Source: Arachis hypogaea
Lineage: Eukaryota; Streptophyta; Magnoliopsida; Fabales; Fabaceae
DNA length: 64,000 bases
Direction: 5' to 3'
Assembly (NCBI RefSeq): GCF_003086295.3
Contig: NC_092053.1
Coordinates: 114,585,905-114,649,904 of the forward strand
The translations under genes were made by a program, and so were the position numbers. Positions 35,147-46,186 of the stretch are shown here, one piece after another; position 1 is the first letter of the stretch; the number at the start of each line of letters is the position of its first letter. The notes under the pieces are model-generated. The model saw nothing but the letters and a program-made list of their open reading frames with translations. It did not search any database and was not told the DNA's origin.

Positions 35147-36073
35147 ATGACGACCGAAGCTGGTCGTTTTCCCTTCTATGCTGTCCGAAGAGGTCGTGTC
35201 CCAGGCATTTACAAGTCATGGGAGGAATGCGAGCATCAGGTGAACGGGTTCCGGAACAATGAACACCGTGGCTTCCATGATCTGTCGGAAGATTTGGCAT
35301 GGCTGCGTAGTGCCGGATCTCCTCCCGCTTGTCGGTCAACACCACATGCTCAACCGGTGAGAAGAAGACCGTCAAGATTGTTAGAAAGTGCTTTCTGTTC
35401 ACTCCCTTTGTGTCAGAAAATTTCTTCTGCCCTCATGGCAGCTGACAATTTGGACTCTGGAGATGGCAGCGGTGACAGCAACCCTACTAGAGTGACTGGT
35501 GAGCACGAACATATTTATATTATTTTAAATCTTCAATGAGTTTTTTTCGTGTAGCACTCCTGTAAAGGCAGAGTAATGGTGATGTTGTAGATGTGTATTA
35601 TTCTGAAACAATAACTTCGTTTGGCTCGTGCAGTTGCGGATCCAGGGACAGACGGTCGTTTCGTGTATGTGGAGGACATGGATCTCATGTTGATGTGGGC
35701 ATGCTCATTTTTTCAAATTGGTTCTCCCCTTTTTGTTCCTCAGGAAATCAACACGAACGATGAGTGTGTGCTGTTTAGATTCACGGTGGTTTTGCCTCAC
35801 AATAGCAAATGTATAGATCTTGTGGCTCATGGTCCTTTGTGCTATGAAGAACGTATTGCTCGTCAAGAAGTTTTGTTCACAATGCTTGATAAAATTCTTG
35901 GAGCTACTAGTTATACCGTTCATGATTACAACTATCGTATCCTAGGCCGGCTCAAAGAACGTTTGAAGCAGTCAAGGGCTGACGAAGTAGGTAGATTGGC
36001 TGCGCAAATTCGTATACTAGAAAAAGAAAATGAGGAACTTTTGGGACAAGTTGAAATGTTTGGGAGATATTAG
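35147..36073 (+). CDS. RNase H1 N-terminal (viroplasmin-like) domain protein, 263 aa, two exons, intact
   Basis: Exon 1 runs 35,147-35,498 and exon 2 35,634-36,073 (TAG stop). The intron has GTGAGC...GTGCAG borders, and phase 1 is kept across the junction. Residues 8-50 match the RNase H1 N-terminal/caulimovirus viroplasmin fold (YAVRRGRVPGIYKSW, then EECEHQVNGF), a small RNA/DNA-hybrid-binding module. No RNase H catalytic domain follows. The middle is unknown, and the C-terminal ~34 residues form a leucine-zipper-like coiled coil (IRILEKENEELLGQVEMF). An in-frame ATG at 35,129 is possible, but the domain starts right after 35,147. The mirror copy has equal exon lengths but a premature stop. 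Expression and function are unknown; a Ulp1-like gene starts 1.2 kb downstream. Confidence 0.72.
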
Positions 36074-37231
36074 AGGAATAGGGTGCATGATGGATCATGT
36101 AATGCATGTTTCAGATAGAGGTACGCCAGGCTTTGGGATTTCTATGTTAGTGTAATTTAGAACTAGTAATTTGGCTGTATTTGTTAATGTTTCCTTCGGG
36201 CTAGACTACTTGGGTGGCCGGCAAATATCCGGTTAAAACTGATATTGTTGCTGCTATTTTACTCAAGATTTGTGTAATAAATTAAATTTAATCTAGCCGT
36301 TAATGTTATGCCATTTTATTTTGGGGTTCGATACAGGTGTTATGATGACAATTTAAGTTGCTTCTGGACTGCACAAGTATCCAACTCGTTGCACAAGTAA
36401 TATTGAAAGGAATGGAAATCAAGGCAGTCTCTTAATTTTTGCCTGATAACAATTTCTTCCATGTTAACCAGGGAACTCTGTTTCATGGTGGTACACTAAT
36501 TCAAAGTTTTTGCTCAAAAGAAATAAGTTTTTTTCTAATATGCTGCTTCAGCCCCAACATTTTTACGAAAGTAAATTATGTTAATGTCTACTTGATCCGT
36601 GTATGCAATTTAGCTAGCATGACATTCCATATTTAGCAAACTTAATTTCAGAGGGTGAATATCATGGTGCCATAAGGTTGTGGTTCTGTTATCTAATTTA
36701 TAAAAAAATTAATGGACCAAAAATTGATAATGGGGTGGCAATACATGTAGTGGCAAGCTGACTTAAGTCTAATGCAAATTTGGGTTTTCAGTTGGCCCTG
36801 CAATTTGGGCTTCATGGATGACTTTTGCATTCAATCAATCAGTCTGTAGCCAGAAAGAGTGTTTCAGCAGGAAAGGGTATTTTGGAAGCAACAGCAGATA
36901 ATCAATACCTCGGAATGTGTGCCAAGCAAAAATTTGGGATTTCAAACCTTCTCTCTCTAAAATGCACCTCTTTTGCTGCTTTTTTGCTATCTAATCTAAA
37001 AGTATGCATCTTTGAGACTGTGAATTTTCTGTAGTACTCCCAAGCCTTTCTCCTCATGGACCTACAATACTTGGGCCTTACATCTACAAGCCCATGACTT
37101 CAACTTTTTCAATACGAGGTAAGGCATATCTCCAACATACTGCATCCCGCAATCTCTTTATTTGTCCCGTGTGAACTTGGCGCCAATTACGTTGGTGCAC
37201 TCTTCTCTGCTCTGTGTCGTTGGAGGCAGAC
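36074..37231 (+). other. Spacer between the two left-arm genes
   Basis: It presumably contains the 3' UTR of the first gene and the promoter of the protease gene. Small frames such as 36,439-36,636 are conserved between arms only because the DNA is duplicated; I see no protein signature. Confidence 0.6.
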
Positions 37232-40200
37232 ATGAAGAACAAGGGGAAGGCTACTCTGTTGAATGTTGGGGGTCCCCATCTGACTTCGAAAGATGACTCT
37301 GGTGTGGAAGAGGCAAAGTAGATGCCAGCTGTGACTGAGGAGGTATTTTCCACATCGGATGATCCTGTCATTGACGTGTTCAACAAAGTGTGTGAGGTGG
37401 TTTGCATAATGATCATTTCCACATGGATCTCTTTAGTTGATGTTATCTTTCAACTGTGTGTTTATATTTTTTAAGAAACTTATTTTCATTGGGTTTGCAG
37501 ATTTTGCTTGGATCTGATGGAGCAACTAGATCTATTGTTGAGACTCAGGCAAAGGAAAGTAAGAAGCTTAAGCGTACCGTTGATGGTCACGGAACCCTAC
37601 TGGAGGTACTGTGTTCAGAATATGGGAAAGGACGAGAAAGGCTGCTAACGCACCATGAGAGGTATGGTTCAACTAAAGGTATTGCTGTGCATGACACAAA
37701 GAAGTAAAAGAAGGAGTCTCACTGAAAGCCAAAGCTGGCCTGTGAGGATGTTGACGCGGTGGTTGTTACTAAGGACGTCGATACTATTATAGCCAAGATC
37801 GGCGCTGGGATGAATGCTATAAACACAAACCTCGACCATGCAAAAAATTCTGACTACAAAATGGGAGCAAGGCCTGCATCACAGTCTAGCACTGTTAAGC
37901 AACAACCACTCAACGTAGCAATGTGCAAGGAATCACTATTGGTCTATCACTGGAACGCTGTTTTATTTTAGGTTATTTTACATCTACAGATTTTTTTATC
38001 ACGAGCTAATGCTTCTTTGTCTCCCGGGTTCATTTTAACAAATTTTTTATAGCGGCGGCTAGAGTTTGTTTCTGGCAATGATTCCAGTCGATACACCATT
38101 CGTGCCCACGGTGATAAGGAAGTCCCTCTCTTTTACCGAGTGGGTGCACCGGGCTTCATGGATGGTGGAGACCTCCCGCACGTAAGTACTATAACCTTCG
38201 TTAGTTCCCACCTTTGTGGAGTTTACATGATCTTTATGACTTGGAGAAATAAATATCATGCCGGACAACTGTGCAGTGTATTGACGTTGTGTTCCGTCCC
38301 CCCGCCGGTGTCAACTTTGTGACTGTTGAGTTAGCGGTTGCTGCGTACCTATTCGGTCGGAGGCTCTCGATGAAGTACATGGCCTCATTCGTGAATTTAC
38401 TTTAATAGTTTGATTTTTTCAGTTGGGTCTTGGATGTGCTGGTGGTTTATAAAGGTGCTTTAGTAAACCGAAACTTCCATCACCGTATGCATCTTAAATT
38501 TGTGTTTTCATTTCTCGTTGGACATTTTTAACTGGATTTTTTCATAAAGAACCACAATAAGCCATCCGTGTAGCATTGTGAATTTGTTAATAGCTCATTA
38601 CTTGAAGGAGTTGTTAGTTGGTAACATCGTAAATTTTTTGCATGGCTCTTCCCCGAATTTTTTTGTTTTTTGGTCAATCCCCTAAAGTTAAGGACAACTG
38701 CTCCCCCCCAACCCCATTTATTTTTCAGTTTTTGGAAAAGTCAAAGAATCATGCGTTTTTTGTCCACCAAAGAATCAAGTTGGTTAAGAAATGGGAACAT
38801 TAAATTTGGGCCTTAGGCCCATGGTTCGGTCTCTATTTACTGCATCCTAAAAAAATAACGATGTGGGTTGATCCATTCCATTCAAATAACTAATTCCATA
38901 AAGATAAAAAGGTTCATCAAGTCCCTTGAAAAACTATAAGCTATATTATTAATACTAAAATCATGCATTATAAATAATTTCAATGAAAAATTTCTTCTAC
39001 TGTATTTCTCAAATATCATTGAATCTCACAGCCTTGTTGATATATGATAATAACATAGCCCCATTTAAAGACATTTAACTAATCTGTTGAACAAAAGATA
39101 TGTAAAAATTAAAATAAACATATGTACAAGGAAATTTTGTTTAAACACATAAATAGAATAGAGCCAAATATCTAGATTTGCATTCTCGATTAACAGGCCT
39201 ATCTAATTTCCAGTAACAACTCATCTCATCAGGTTAGTGTCGTCTTCTATATGTGTTCTTTAGGTAAAAACAGTTTTATTTATTTATTTTTCAGTACTTT
39301 AAGTTAAAGATAGAAATAAACTTGAATTGTTGTTAAATATTAATGAAATAAGGAGTAAACAATTTGCAAAACGTCCCATGCTTTGACTTACAAATTTCCT
39401 CTCATCTTTTTTGGCCTTGTTGGGCTTCGGCTCAGGAATAAAGTATGGAATAATCACTTTTCTACGTACATCTGCCACAATCCTCTCATCTACCATCATC
39501 GTCCCCAGCTATCTTGATTCGTCTTATCCAGTATAATGCTCACTTTGTCCACGTCGTTAGTGGCATGATAATAAACTTTTATCTTACTGTTAGTTTAATT
39601 ATGACTCCTTCCTCACATTTCGCATATTACTAGTTTTGCCTTGAAGAGAAGGTAAGCTTTGCTACAATTTTCATTCAGCGACTTCTAATTTCGCTTGATC
39701 GAACTCTGCAGGGTGGTGCTGATCCCCAACGAACATCGCCAGGGAGACAGGCAAGCTTTGTGGACGTTGCGACCGGGAGAGGAAGTTGTGGATAATGTAA
39801 TGTTGTTTGAACTAACATTTAGTCAGCTCACTGTTAGTTGTCTTAGTCTAATCGTTTCTAGTGATAAGCTTTGTTTTAACAATCAGAAATACGTCGACTG
39901 TGATGCTTCGTACAGGTGCTGACTCTGCTGGCTACTATGCTGACTGATGAGCAAGTAGATAGGCGCATCTCGTGGCTTCCGATGACATTCACAGTATGTC
40001 ACCTAAATCCCGGTGTTTTAGAAACTGTTTAATAACTATTCCAACTTCTGTTATATATATTGTAAGCACGAGTGCCATGATGGAAACTAATGGATCATAT
40101 TGATAATGCAGCAAGTGGCCCTGAATCCTGTCGCATTCTGCAAGGAGACATTGTCCTTCATCAGGCAACACTACATGGGCCAGGCTGATGATCTCACGAA

Positions 40201-40661
40201 GGTATTCCACAGGACAATGGATTTGCGGTTTGATCCATTTATAGATGTCCCAGCCCAAGGATAAACTATTTTTTCCCCAGATCTATGTTTCGATGCACTT
40301 AAATCGTCATTGGTATCTAATGATAATCGATATCCAGAACGAATCCCAGATTTATCTGGACTCCCTGAAGTCTCAAAATATGCGTGATGCCAAGATCAAC
40401 CAGATGTATTTTGTGGTAGTTTTACTGCGTGACAATCCCTTGTGTTCTACTTAATAATGATGCGTAGCATTCTTTAAATTTACTATACCTAAGTATCATG
40501 TCCATTTGGCATTGCAGGCTAGGTACATCCAACAATTGCTGCGAGAAGGAAAGTTCTATGACAGACCAGAAAGTAAAGCACCACAAGTCACGGATTTCAA
40601 ATTTTCAGAGCCTGTGACAGGTCAACAAGCACCAATGTCTAATGATTGTGGCATTTGGGTT
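37232..40661 (+). pseudogene. Ulp1/C48-like cysteine protease gene, left copy, nine exons, 3' end lost at the palindrome centre
   Basis: Exons: 37,232-37,396; 37,501-37,914; 38,053-38,181; 38,277-38,374; 39,712-39,796; 39,916-39,993; 40,112-40,201; 40,281-40,415; 40,518-40,661. All junctions have GT/AG and phases agree, giving 446 codons. Exon 8 has the C48 His-Trp (LNRHWYLMIID, His ~363) and Asp (IYLDSLKS, Asp ~380). Exon 9 has the catalytic Cys in SNDCGIWV (~442). Ulp1-type proteases remove SUMO or related tags. The gene stops being a gene right after Cys, where the inverted copy begins. Further lesions: TAG at 37,319, TAA at 37,705 and TGA at 37,723. Whether the ancestor was a host gene or a transposon-borne Ulp1 gene is open. 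Confidence 0.85.
39299..39499 (-). other. Antisense open segment inside protease intron 4 (left arm)
   Basis: Minus-strand frame of 66 codons whose first ~37 (VRRKVIIPYFIPEPKPNKAK) look protein-like and are followed by GTAAGT, as if an exon with a donor site. The mirror copy keeps a similar frame. It may be a captured exon fragment in opposite orientation. It could equally be a chance frame; no domain is recognised. Confidence 0.3.
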
Positions 40662-40683
40662 AATGTGATTCCATCCATTGAGC
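40662..40683. other. 22-bp spacer at the palindrome centre
   Basis: Left arm ends GGGTT at 40,661 and right arm begins AACCC at 40,684. The 22 bases between, read on the minus strand, continue the protease gene (codons for AQWMESH) beyond the point where the left copy breaks. The junction is therefore asymmetric: the right copy keeps seven more codons than the left. Confidence 0.9.
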
Positions 40684-41357
40684 AACCCAAATGCCACAAT
40701 CATTGGACATTGGTGCTTGTTGACCTGTCATAAGCTCTGAAAATTTGAAATCCATGACTTCTGGTGGTTTGCTTTCTGGCCTGTCATAGAACTTTCCTTC
40801 TCGCAGCAATTGTTGGATGTACCTAGCCTGCAATGCTAAATGGACATGATACTCAGGTATAGTAAATTTAAAGAATGCCACGCATCATTATTAAGTAGAA
40901 CACAAGGGATTGTCACGCGGTGAAACTACCACAAAATACATATGGTTGATCCTGGCATCACGCATATTTTGAGACTTCAGAGAGTCCAGATAAATCAGGG
41001 ATTCGTTCTGGATATCGATGATCATTAGATACCAATGACGATTTAAGTGCATCGGAACATAGATATGGGGAAAAAATAGTTTAACCTTGGGCTGGGACAT
41101 TTATAAATAGATCAAACCATAAATCCATTATCCTGTGGAATACAGAGGTGTACCTTCGTGAGATCATCAGCCCGGCCCATGTAGTGTTGCCTGATGAAGG
41201 ACAATGTCTCTTTGCAGAATGTGACAGGATTCACGGCCACTTGCTGCATTATCAATATGATCCATTAGTTTCCATCATGGCACTCGTGCTTACAATATAT
41301 ATAACAGAAGTTGGAGTAGTTATTAAATAGTTGCTAAAACACCAGGATTTAGGCAAC

Positions 41358-43053
41358 TGATGAGCGGATAATTTATACACTTTTTGGCATTGTTTTTAGT
41401 ATATTTTTAGTAGAATCTAGTTACTTTTAGGGATGTTTTCATTAGTTTTTATGTTAAATTCACATTTCTGGACTTTACTACGAGTTTGTGTATTTTTCTG
41501 TGATTTCAGGTATTTTCTGGCTGAAATTGAGGGACTTGAGCAAAAATCAGATTCAGAGGTTGAAGAAGGACTGCTGATGCTGTTGGATTTTGACCTCCCT
41601 GCACTCAAAGTGGATTTTCTGGAGCTACAAAACTCAAAATGGTGCGCTTCCAATTGAGTTGGAAAGTAGACATCCAGGGCATTGAACGTAAAAGGGCATT
41701 GAACGCCAGTTCTATGCTGCTGTCTGGAGTTAAACGCCAGAAACACGTCACAAGCGAGAGTTGAACGCCAGAAATACGTTACAAACTGGCGTTCAACTCC
41801 AAGATTGACCTCTACACATATAACATTCAAGCTCAGCCCAAGCACACACCAAGTGGGCCCCAGAAGTGGATTTATGCATCAATTACTTACTTCTGTAAAC
41901 CCTAGTAACTAATTTAGTATAAATAGGACTTTTTACTATTGTATTAGACATCTTATGATCTTTGGATTATCTTTTGATCATTTTTAGATCTCTAGACCTC
42001 CATGGGAGGCTGGCCACTCGGCCATGCTTACCCTATATTCACTTATGTATTTTTCATACGGTAGAGTTTCTGCACTCCATAGATTAAGGTGTGGAGCTCT
42101 GCTGTTCCTCAAAGATTAATGCAAAGTACTACTGTTTTTCTATTCAATTCAACTTATTCTGCTTCTAAGATATTCATTCGCACTTCAACCTGAATGTGAT
42201 AAACGTGACAATCATCATCATTCCCTATGAACGCGTGCCTGACAACCACTTCCGTTCTACCTTAGATTGAATGAGTATCTCTTGGATCTCTTAATCAGAA
42301 TCTTCATGGTATAAGCTAGATTGATGGCGGCATTCATGAGAGTCCGAAAAGTCTAAACCTTATCTGTGGTATTCCGAGTAGGACTCTGGGATTGAATGAC
42401 TGTGATGAACTTCAAACTCGCGAGTGCTGGGCGTAGTGACAGACACAAAAGGAGGGTGAATCCTATTCCAGTATGATCGAAAACCTCAGATGATTAGCCG
42501 TGCTGTGACAGAGCATTTGGACCATTTTCACAAGAGGATGGGATGCAGCCATTGGCAAGGGTGATGCCTCCAGACGATTAGCCATGCAGTGACAGCGCAT
42601 CGGACCATTTTCCAGAGAGGATTAAAAGTAGCCATTGACAACGGTGATGTCCTTACATAAAGCCAGCCATGGAAAGGAGTAAGACTGATTGGATGAAGAC
42701 AGCGGGAAAGCAGAGATTCAAAGGAACGAAAGCATCTCTATACGCTTATCTGAAATTCTCACCAATGAATTACATAAGTGTTTCTATCCTTATTTTCTAT
42801 CTATTTATTATTTATGTTCAAAAACTCCATAACTATTTTATATCCGCCTGACTGAGATTTACAAAGTGACCATAGCTTGCTTCATACCAACAATCTCCGT
42901 GGGATCGACCCTTACTCACGTAAGGTTTATTACTTGGATGACCCAGTGCACTTGCTGGTTAGTTGTATCGAAGTTGTGAATGAAAAACGATTTATTAAGA
43001 CGTGCGTACAGAGTTTCTGGCGCCGTTGCCTGAGATCACAATTTCGTGCACCA
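41358..43053 (+). repeat. 5' LTR of the FIDEL-like element
   Basis: 1,696 bp, TG...CA. Compared with the 3' LTR it has an extra TATATTTTTAG near its start and lacks ~45 bp around 41,680-41,690; otherwise differences are scattered. It carries the CTGGCGTTCAAC/GAACGCCAG cluster (41,690-41,800) and a PBS-like word at 43,018-43,035. Confidence 0.93.
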
Positions 43054-43059
43054 AGTTTT

Positions 43060-43076
43060 TGGCGCCGTTGCCGGGA
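43060..43076 (+). promoter_or_regulatory. Primer-binding site of the FIDEL-like element
   Basis: TGGCGCCGTTGCCGGGA, starting 7 bp after the LTR end, matches the 3' end of tRNA-Asp except at its last positions. A near copy (TGGCGCCGTTGCCTGAGA) lies 42 bp upstream, inside the LTR. Confidence 0.9.
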
Positions 43077-44887
43077 ATTGTTCGAGTTTGAAAAACTGAC
43101 GATTCATCTTGTTGCTCAGATTAGGTAATTTTCTTTTTGTTTTATTTTCAAAAATTTTTCAAAAACCTTTCAAAAATTTCTCACTTGTTTTAAAAAAAAA
43201 ATGTTTTCAAAAAAATATATTTTTCTTCAGAATTTTTAAGAATGAATTCTAGAGTTTCATGAAGCATGTTGAAGCATGGCTGGCTATAAAGCCATGTCTA
43301 AATTCTTTTGGGCTGAGGTTTTGGCCTAAAATTGAATGAATTACTCGCATATTCATGCTAAAGCTTGACTGGCTATTAAACCATGTCTAACCCTCAGATT
43401 GGAGCTTTAGACTAAGAATACAAGATTCCTGGAATTCATATTAAAAATTTTGGAATCCTTATTTTTATTTTTCAAATAATTTTCGAAAAAATCCAAAAAA
43501 ATCATAAAATCATAAAAATAAAAAATATTTTGTGTTTATTGCTTGAGTCTTGAGCCAAATTTTTTAAGTTTGGTGTCAATTGCATACTCATCTTGCATTT
43601 TTCGAAAATTGCATTCATGCATTGCATTCATCATGATCTTCAAGTTGTTCTTGATAAACCTTCTTGATTGATCTTCATATTACATTGTTTTGTGTTGTAT
43701 GTTGTTTTTCATATGCATTCTTGCATTCATAGTGTCTAAACATGAAAGATTTCTAAGTTTGGTGTCTTGCATGTTTTCTTTGCATATAAAATTTTCAAAA
43801 ATAATTTCTTGATGTTCATCATGATCTTCAAAGTGTTCTTGATGTTCATCTTGACATTCATAGTGTTCTTGCATGCATTCCTTGTTTTGATCCAGAAAGA
43901 AAAGAGAAAAACATGAAAATGACGTTTTAATTTTTCTCTCTCATCATTAAAAATTCAAAAATCAAAAAAATATATTTTCCTTTTTCTCTCTTAAAATTTC
44001 GAAAATTAGATTTGACTTTTTTAAAAATTTTTAAAATCTAGTTGTTTTTATGAGTCAAATCAAATTTTCAATTTAAAAATCTTATCTTTTTCAAAATCTT
44101 TTTCAAAAATAAAATCTTTTTCATTTTTCTTATCTATTTTCGAAAATTTCAAAAAAATATTTTTCAAAAATATTTTTCTTAATTTTACATCATATTTTCG
44201 AAAATAACATCATCAATTAATGTTTTGATTCAAAAATTTCAAGTTTGTTACTTGCTTGTTAAGAAAGATTCAAACTTTGAGTTCTAGAATCATATCTTGT
44301 GATTTCTTGTGAATCAAGTCATTAATTGTGATTTTAAAAATCAAATCTTTTTCAAAACTAATTTCAATCATATCTTTTCAAAAATATCTCTTTATCTTAT
44401 CTTTTTCAAAATTTGATTTTAAAATATCCTTTCTAACTTCTTATCTTCTTATCTTTTCAAAATTTTCAAATTTGTTTCAACTAACTAACTAACTTTTTGT
44501 TTGTTTCTTATCTTTTTCAAAACTACCTAACTAACTCTCTCTCTCTAATTTTCGAAAATATCTTCCCTCTTTTTCAAAATTTCTTTTTAATTAACTAATT
44601 ATTTTAATTTTTGATTTTAATTTTCGAAAAATTACTAACATTTTTCAAAAACTATTTTCGAAAATCACTAACTCTTTTTCAAAAATAATTTTCGAAAATT
44701 CTCCTTCTCTCTCATCTCCTTCTATTTATTTATTCATCTACTAACACTTCATCTCACCCAAATTCGAACCCCCTCTTCCATCTGTGTTCGAATTTTTTCT
44801 TCTTCTTTTCTTCTACTCACACAGGGACCTCTATACTATGGTAAAAAGGACCCCTATTATTATTATTTTTCTGTCCCTCTTTTTCAT
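43077..44887 (+). other. Long AT-rich leader of the FIDEL-like element
   Basis: A 1.8-kb untranslated leader between PBS and gag, rich in TTTTCAAAA. It has about nine copies of a palindrome centred on TTTTCGAAAA (43,482-44,690) and two copies of the purine-tract-like word TAAGTTTGGTGTC (~43,564 and ~43,753). No ORF is supported. Confidence 0.7.
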
Positions 44888-46186
44888 ATGAGCAGGAGCA
44901 AGGACAAGAACATTCTTGTTGAAGCAGATCCAGAACCTGAAAGGACTCTGAAGAGGAAACTAAGAGAAGCTAAATTACAACAATCCAGCAAGCACCTTTC
45001 AGAAATTTTTGAACAGGAAGAAGAGATGGCAGCCGAAAATAATAATAATGCAAGGAGGATGCTTGGTGACTTTACTGCACCTAATTCCAATTTAGATGGA
45101 AGAAGCATCTCCATTCCCGCCATTGGAGCAAACAATTTTGAGCTGAAACCTCAATTAGTTTCTCTGATGCAGCAGAACTGCAAGTTTCATGGACTTCCAT
45201 CTGAAGATCCTTTTCAGTTCTTAACTGAATTCTTGCAGATATGTGATACTGTTAAGACTAATGGAGTAGATCCTGAAGTCTACAGGCTCATGCTTTTCCC
45301 TTTTGCTGTGAGAGACAGAGCTAGAATATGGTTAGACTCTCAACCTAAGGATAGCCTGAACTCTTGGGATAAGCTGGTCAAGGCTTTCTTAGCCAAGTTC
45401 TTTCCTCCTCAAAAGCTGAGTAAGCTTAGAGTGGATGTTCAGACCTTCAGACAGAAAGAAGGTGAATCCCTCTATGAAGCTTGGGAGAGATACAAAGAAC
45501 TGACCAAAAAGTGTCCTTCTGACATGCTTTCAGAATGGACCATCCTGGACATATTCTATGATGGTCTATCTGAATTAGCTAAAATGTCATTGGATACCTC
45601 TGCAGATGGATCCATTCACTTAAAGAAAACACCTGCAGAAGCTCAAGAACTCATTGACATGGTTGCTAATAACCAGTTCATGTACACTTCTGAGAGGAAT
45701 CCTGTGAGTAATGGGACGCCTATGAAGAAGGGAGTTCTTGAAATTGATACTCTGAATGCCATACTGACTCAGAATAAAATATTGACTCAGCAAGTCAATA
45801 TGATTTCTCATAGTCTGAATGGAATGCAAGCTGCATCCAACAGTACTCAAGAGGCATCTTCTGAAGAAGAAGCTTATGATCCTGAAAACCCTGCAATAGC
45901 AGAGGTGAATTACATGGGTGAACCTTATGGAAACACCTATAACCCCTCATGGAGAAATCACCCAAATCTCTCATGGAAGGATCAACAAAAGCCTCAACAA
46001 GGCTTTAATAATGGTGGAAGAAACAGGTTTAGCAATAGCAAGCCTTTTCCATCATCCACTCAGCAACAGACAGAGAACTCTGAACAAAATACTTCTAATT
46101 TAGCAAACTTAGTCTCTGATCTATCTAAGGCCACTGTAAGTTTCATGAATGAAACAAGGTCCTCCATTAGAAATTTGGAGGCATAA
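44888..46186 (+). CDS. gag: Gag protein of the FIDEL-like element, 432 aa
   Basis: ATG at 44,888 opens a continuous frame to TAA at 46,184-46,186. A basic N-terminus (EPERTLKRKLREAK) precedes a retrotransposon gag domain at ~residues 80-270 (FHGLPSEDPFQFLTEFLQIC, ARIWLDSQPKDSLNSWDKL, FFPPQKLSKLRVDV). The C-terminal part is Asn/Gln/Ser-rich. No zinc knuckle is seen. Gag would package element RNA. The TAA falls where relatives read on in the same frame into the protease, so it is either a nonsense mutation or a natural gag stop; I favour mutation because the next codons continue the homology. Confidence 0.85.
   Translation: MSRSKDKNILVEADPEPERTLKRKLREAKLQQSSKHLSEIFEQEEEMAAENNNNARRMLGDFTAPNSNLDGRSISIPAIGANNFELKPQLVSLMQQNCKFHGLPSEDPFQFLTEFLQICDTVKTNGVDPEVYRLMLFPFAVRDRARIWLDSQPKDSLNSWDKLVKAFLAKFFPPQKLSKLRVDVQTFRQKEGESLYEAWERYKELTKKCPSDMLSEWTILDIFYDGLSELAKMSLDTSADGSIHLKKTPAEAQELIDMVANNQFMYTSERNPVSNGTPMKKGVLEIDTLNAILTQNKILTQQVNMISHSLNGMQAASNSTQEASSEEEAYDPENPAIAEVNYMGEPYGNTYNPSWRNHPNLSWKDQQKPQQGFNNGGRNRFSNSKPFPSSTQQQTENSEQNTSNLANLVSDLSKATVSFMNETRSSIRNLEA

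Larger units (their letters stand above)
30261..40661 (+). repeat. Left arm (10.4 kb) of a giant inverted duplication
   Basis: It starts at GGCAAGTTTTATGATATAG (30,261), whose complement ends the right arm at 63,533. It runs through spacer, an RNase H1-N gene and nine protease exons to GGCATTTGGGTT (40,650-40,661). All nine protease exons and both exons of the first gene have partners of identical length on the other arm. By eye the last exon differs at 8 of 144 bases between arms. Beyond 30,261 and 63,533 the flanks no longer match and no target duplication is visible. Confidence 0.95.
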
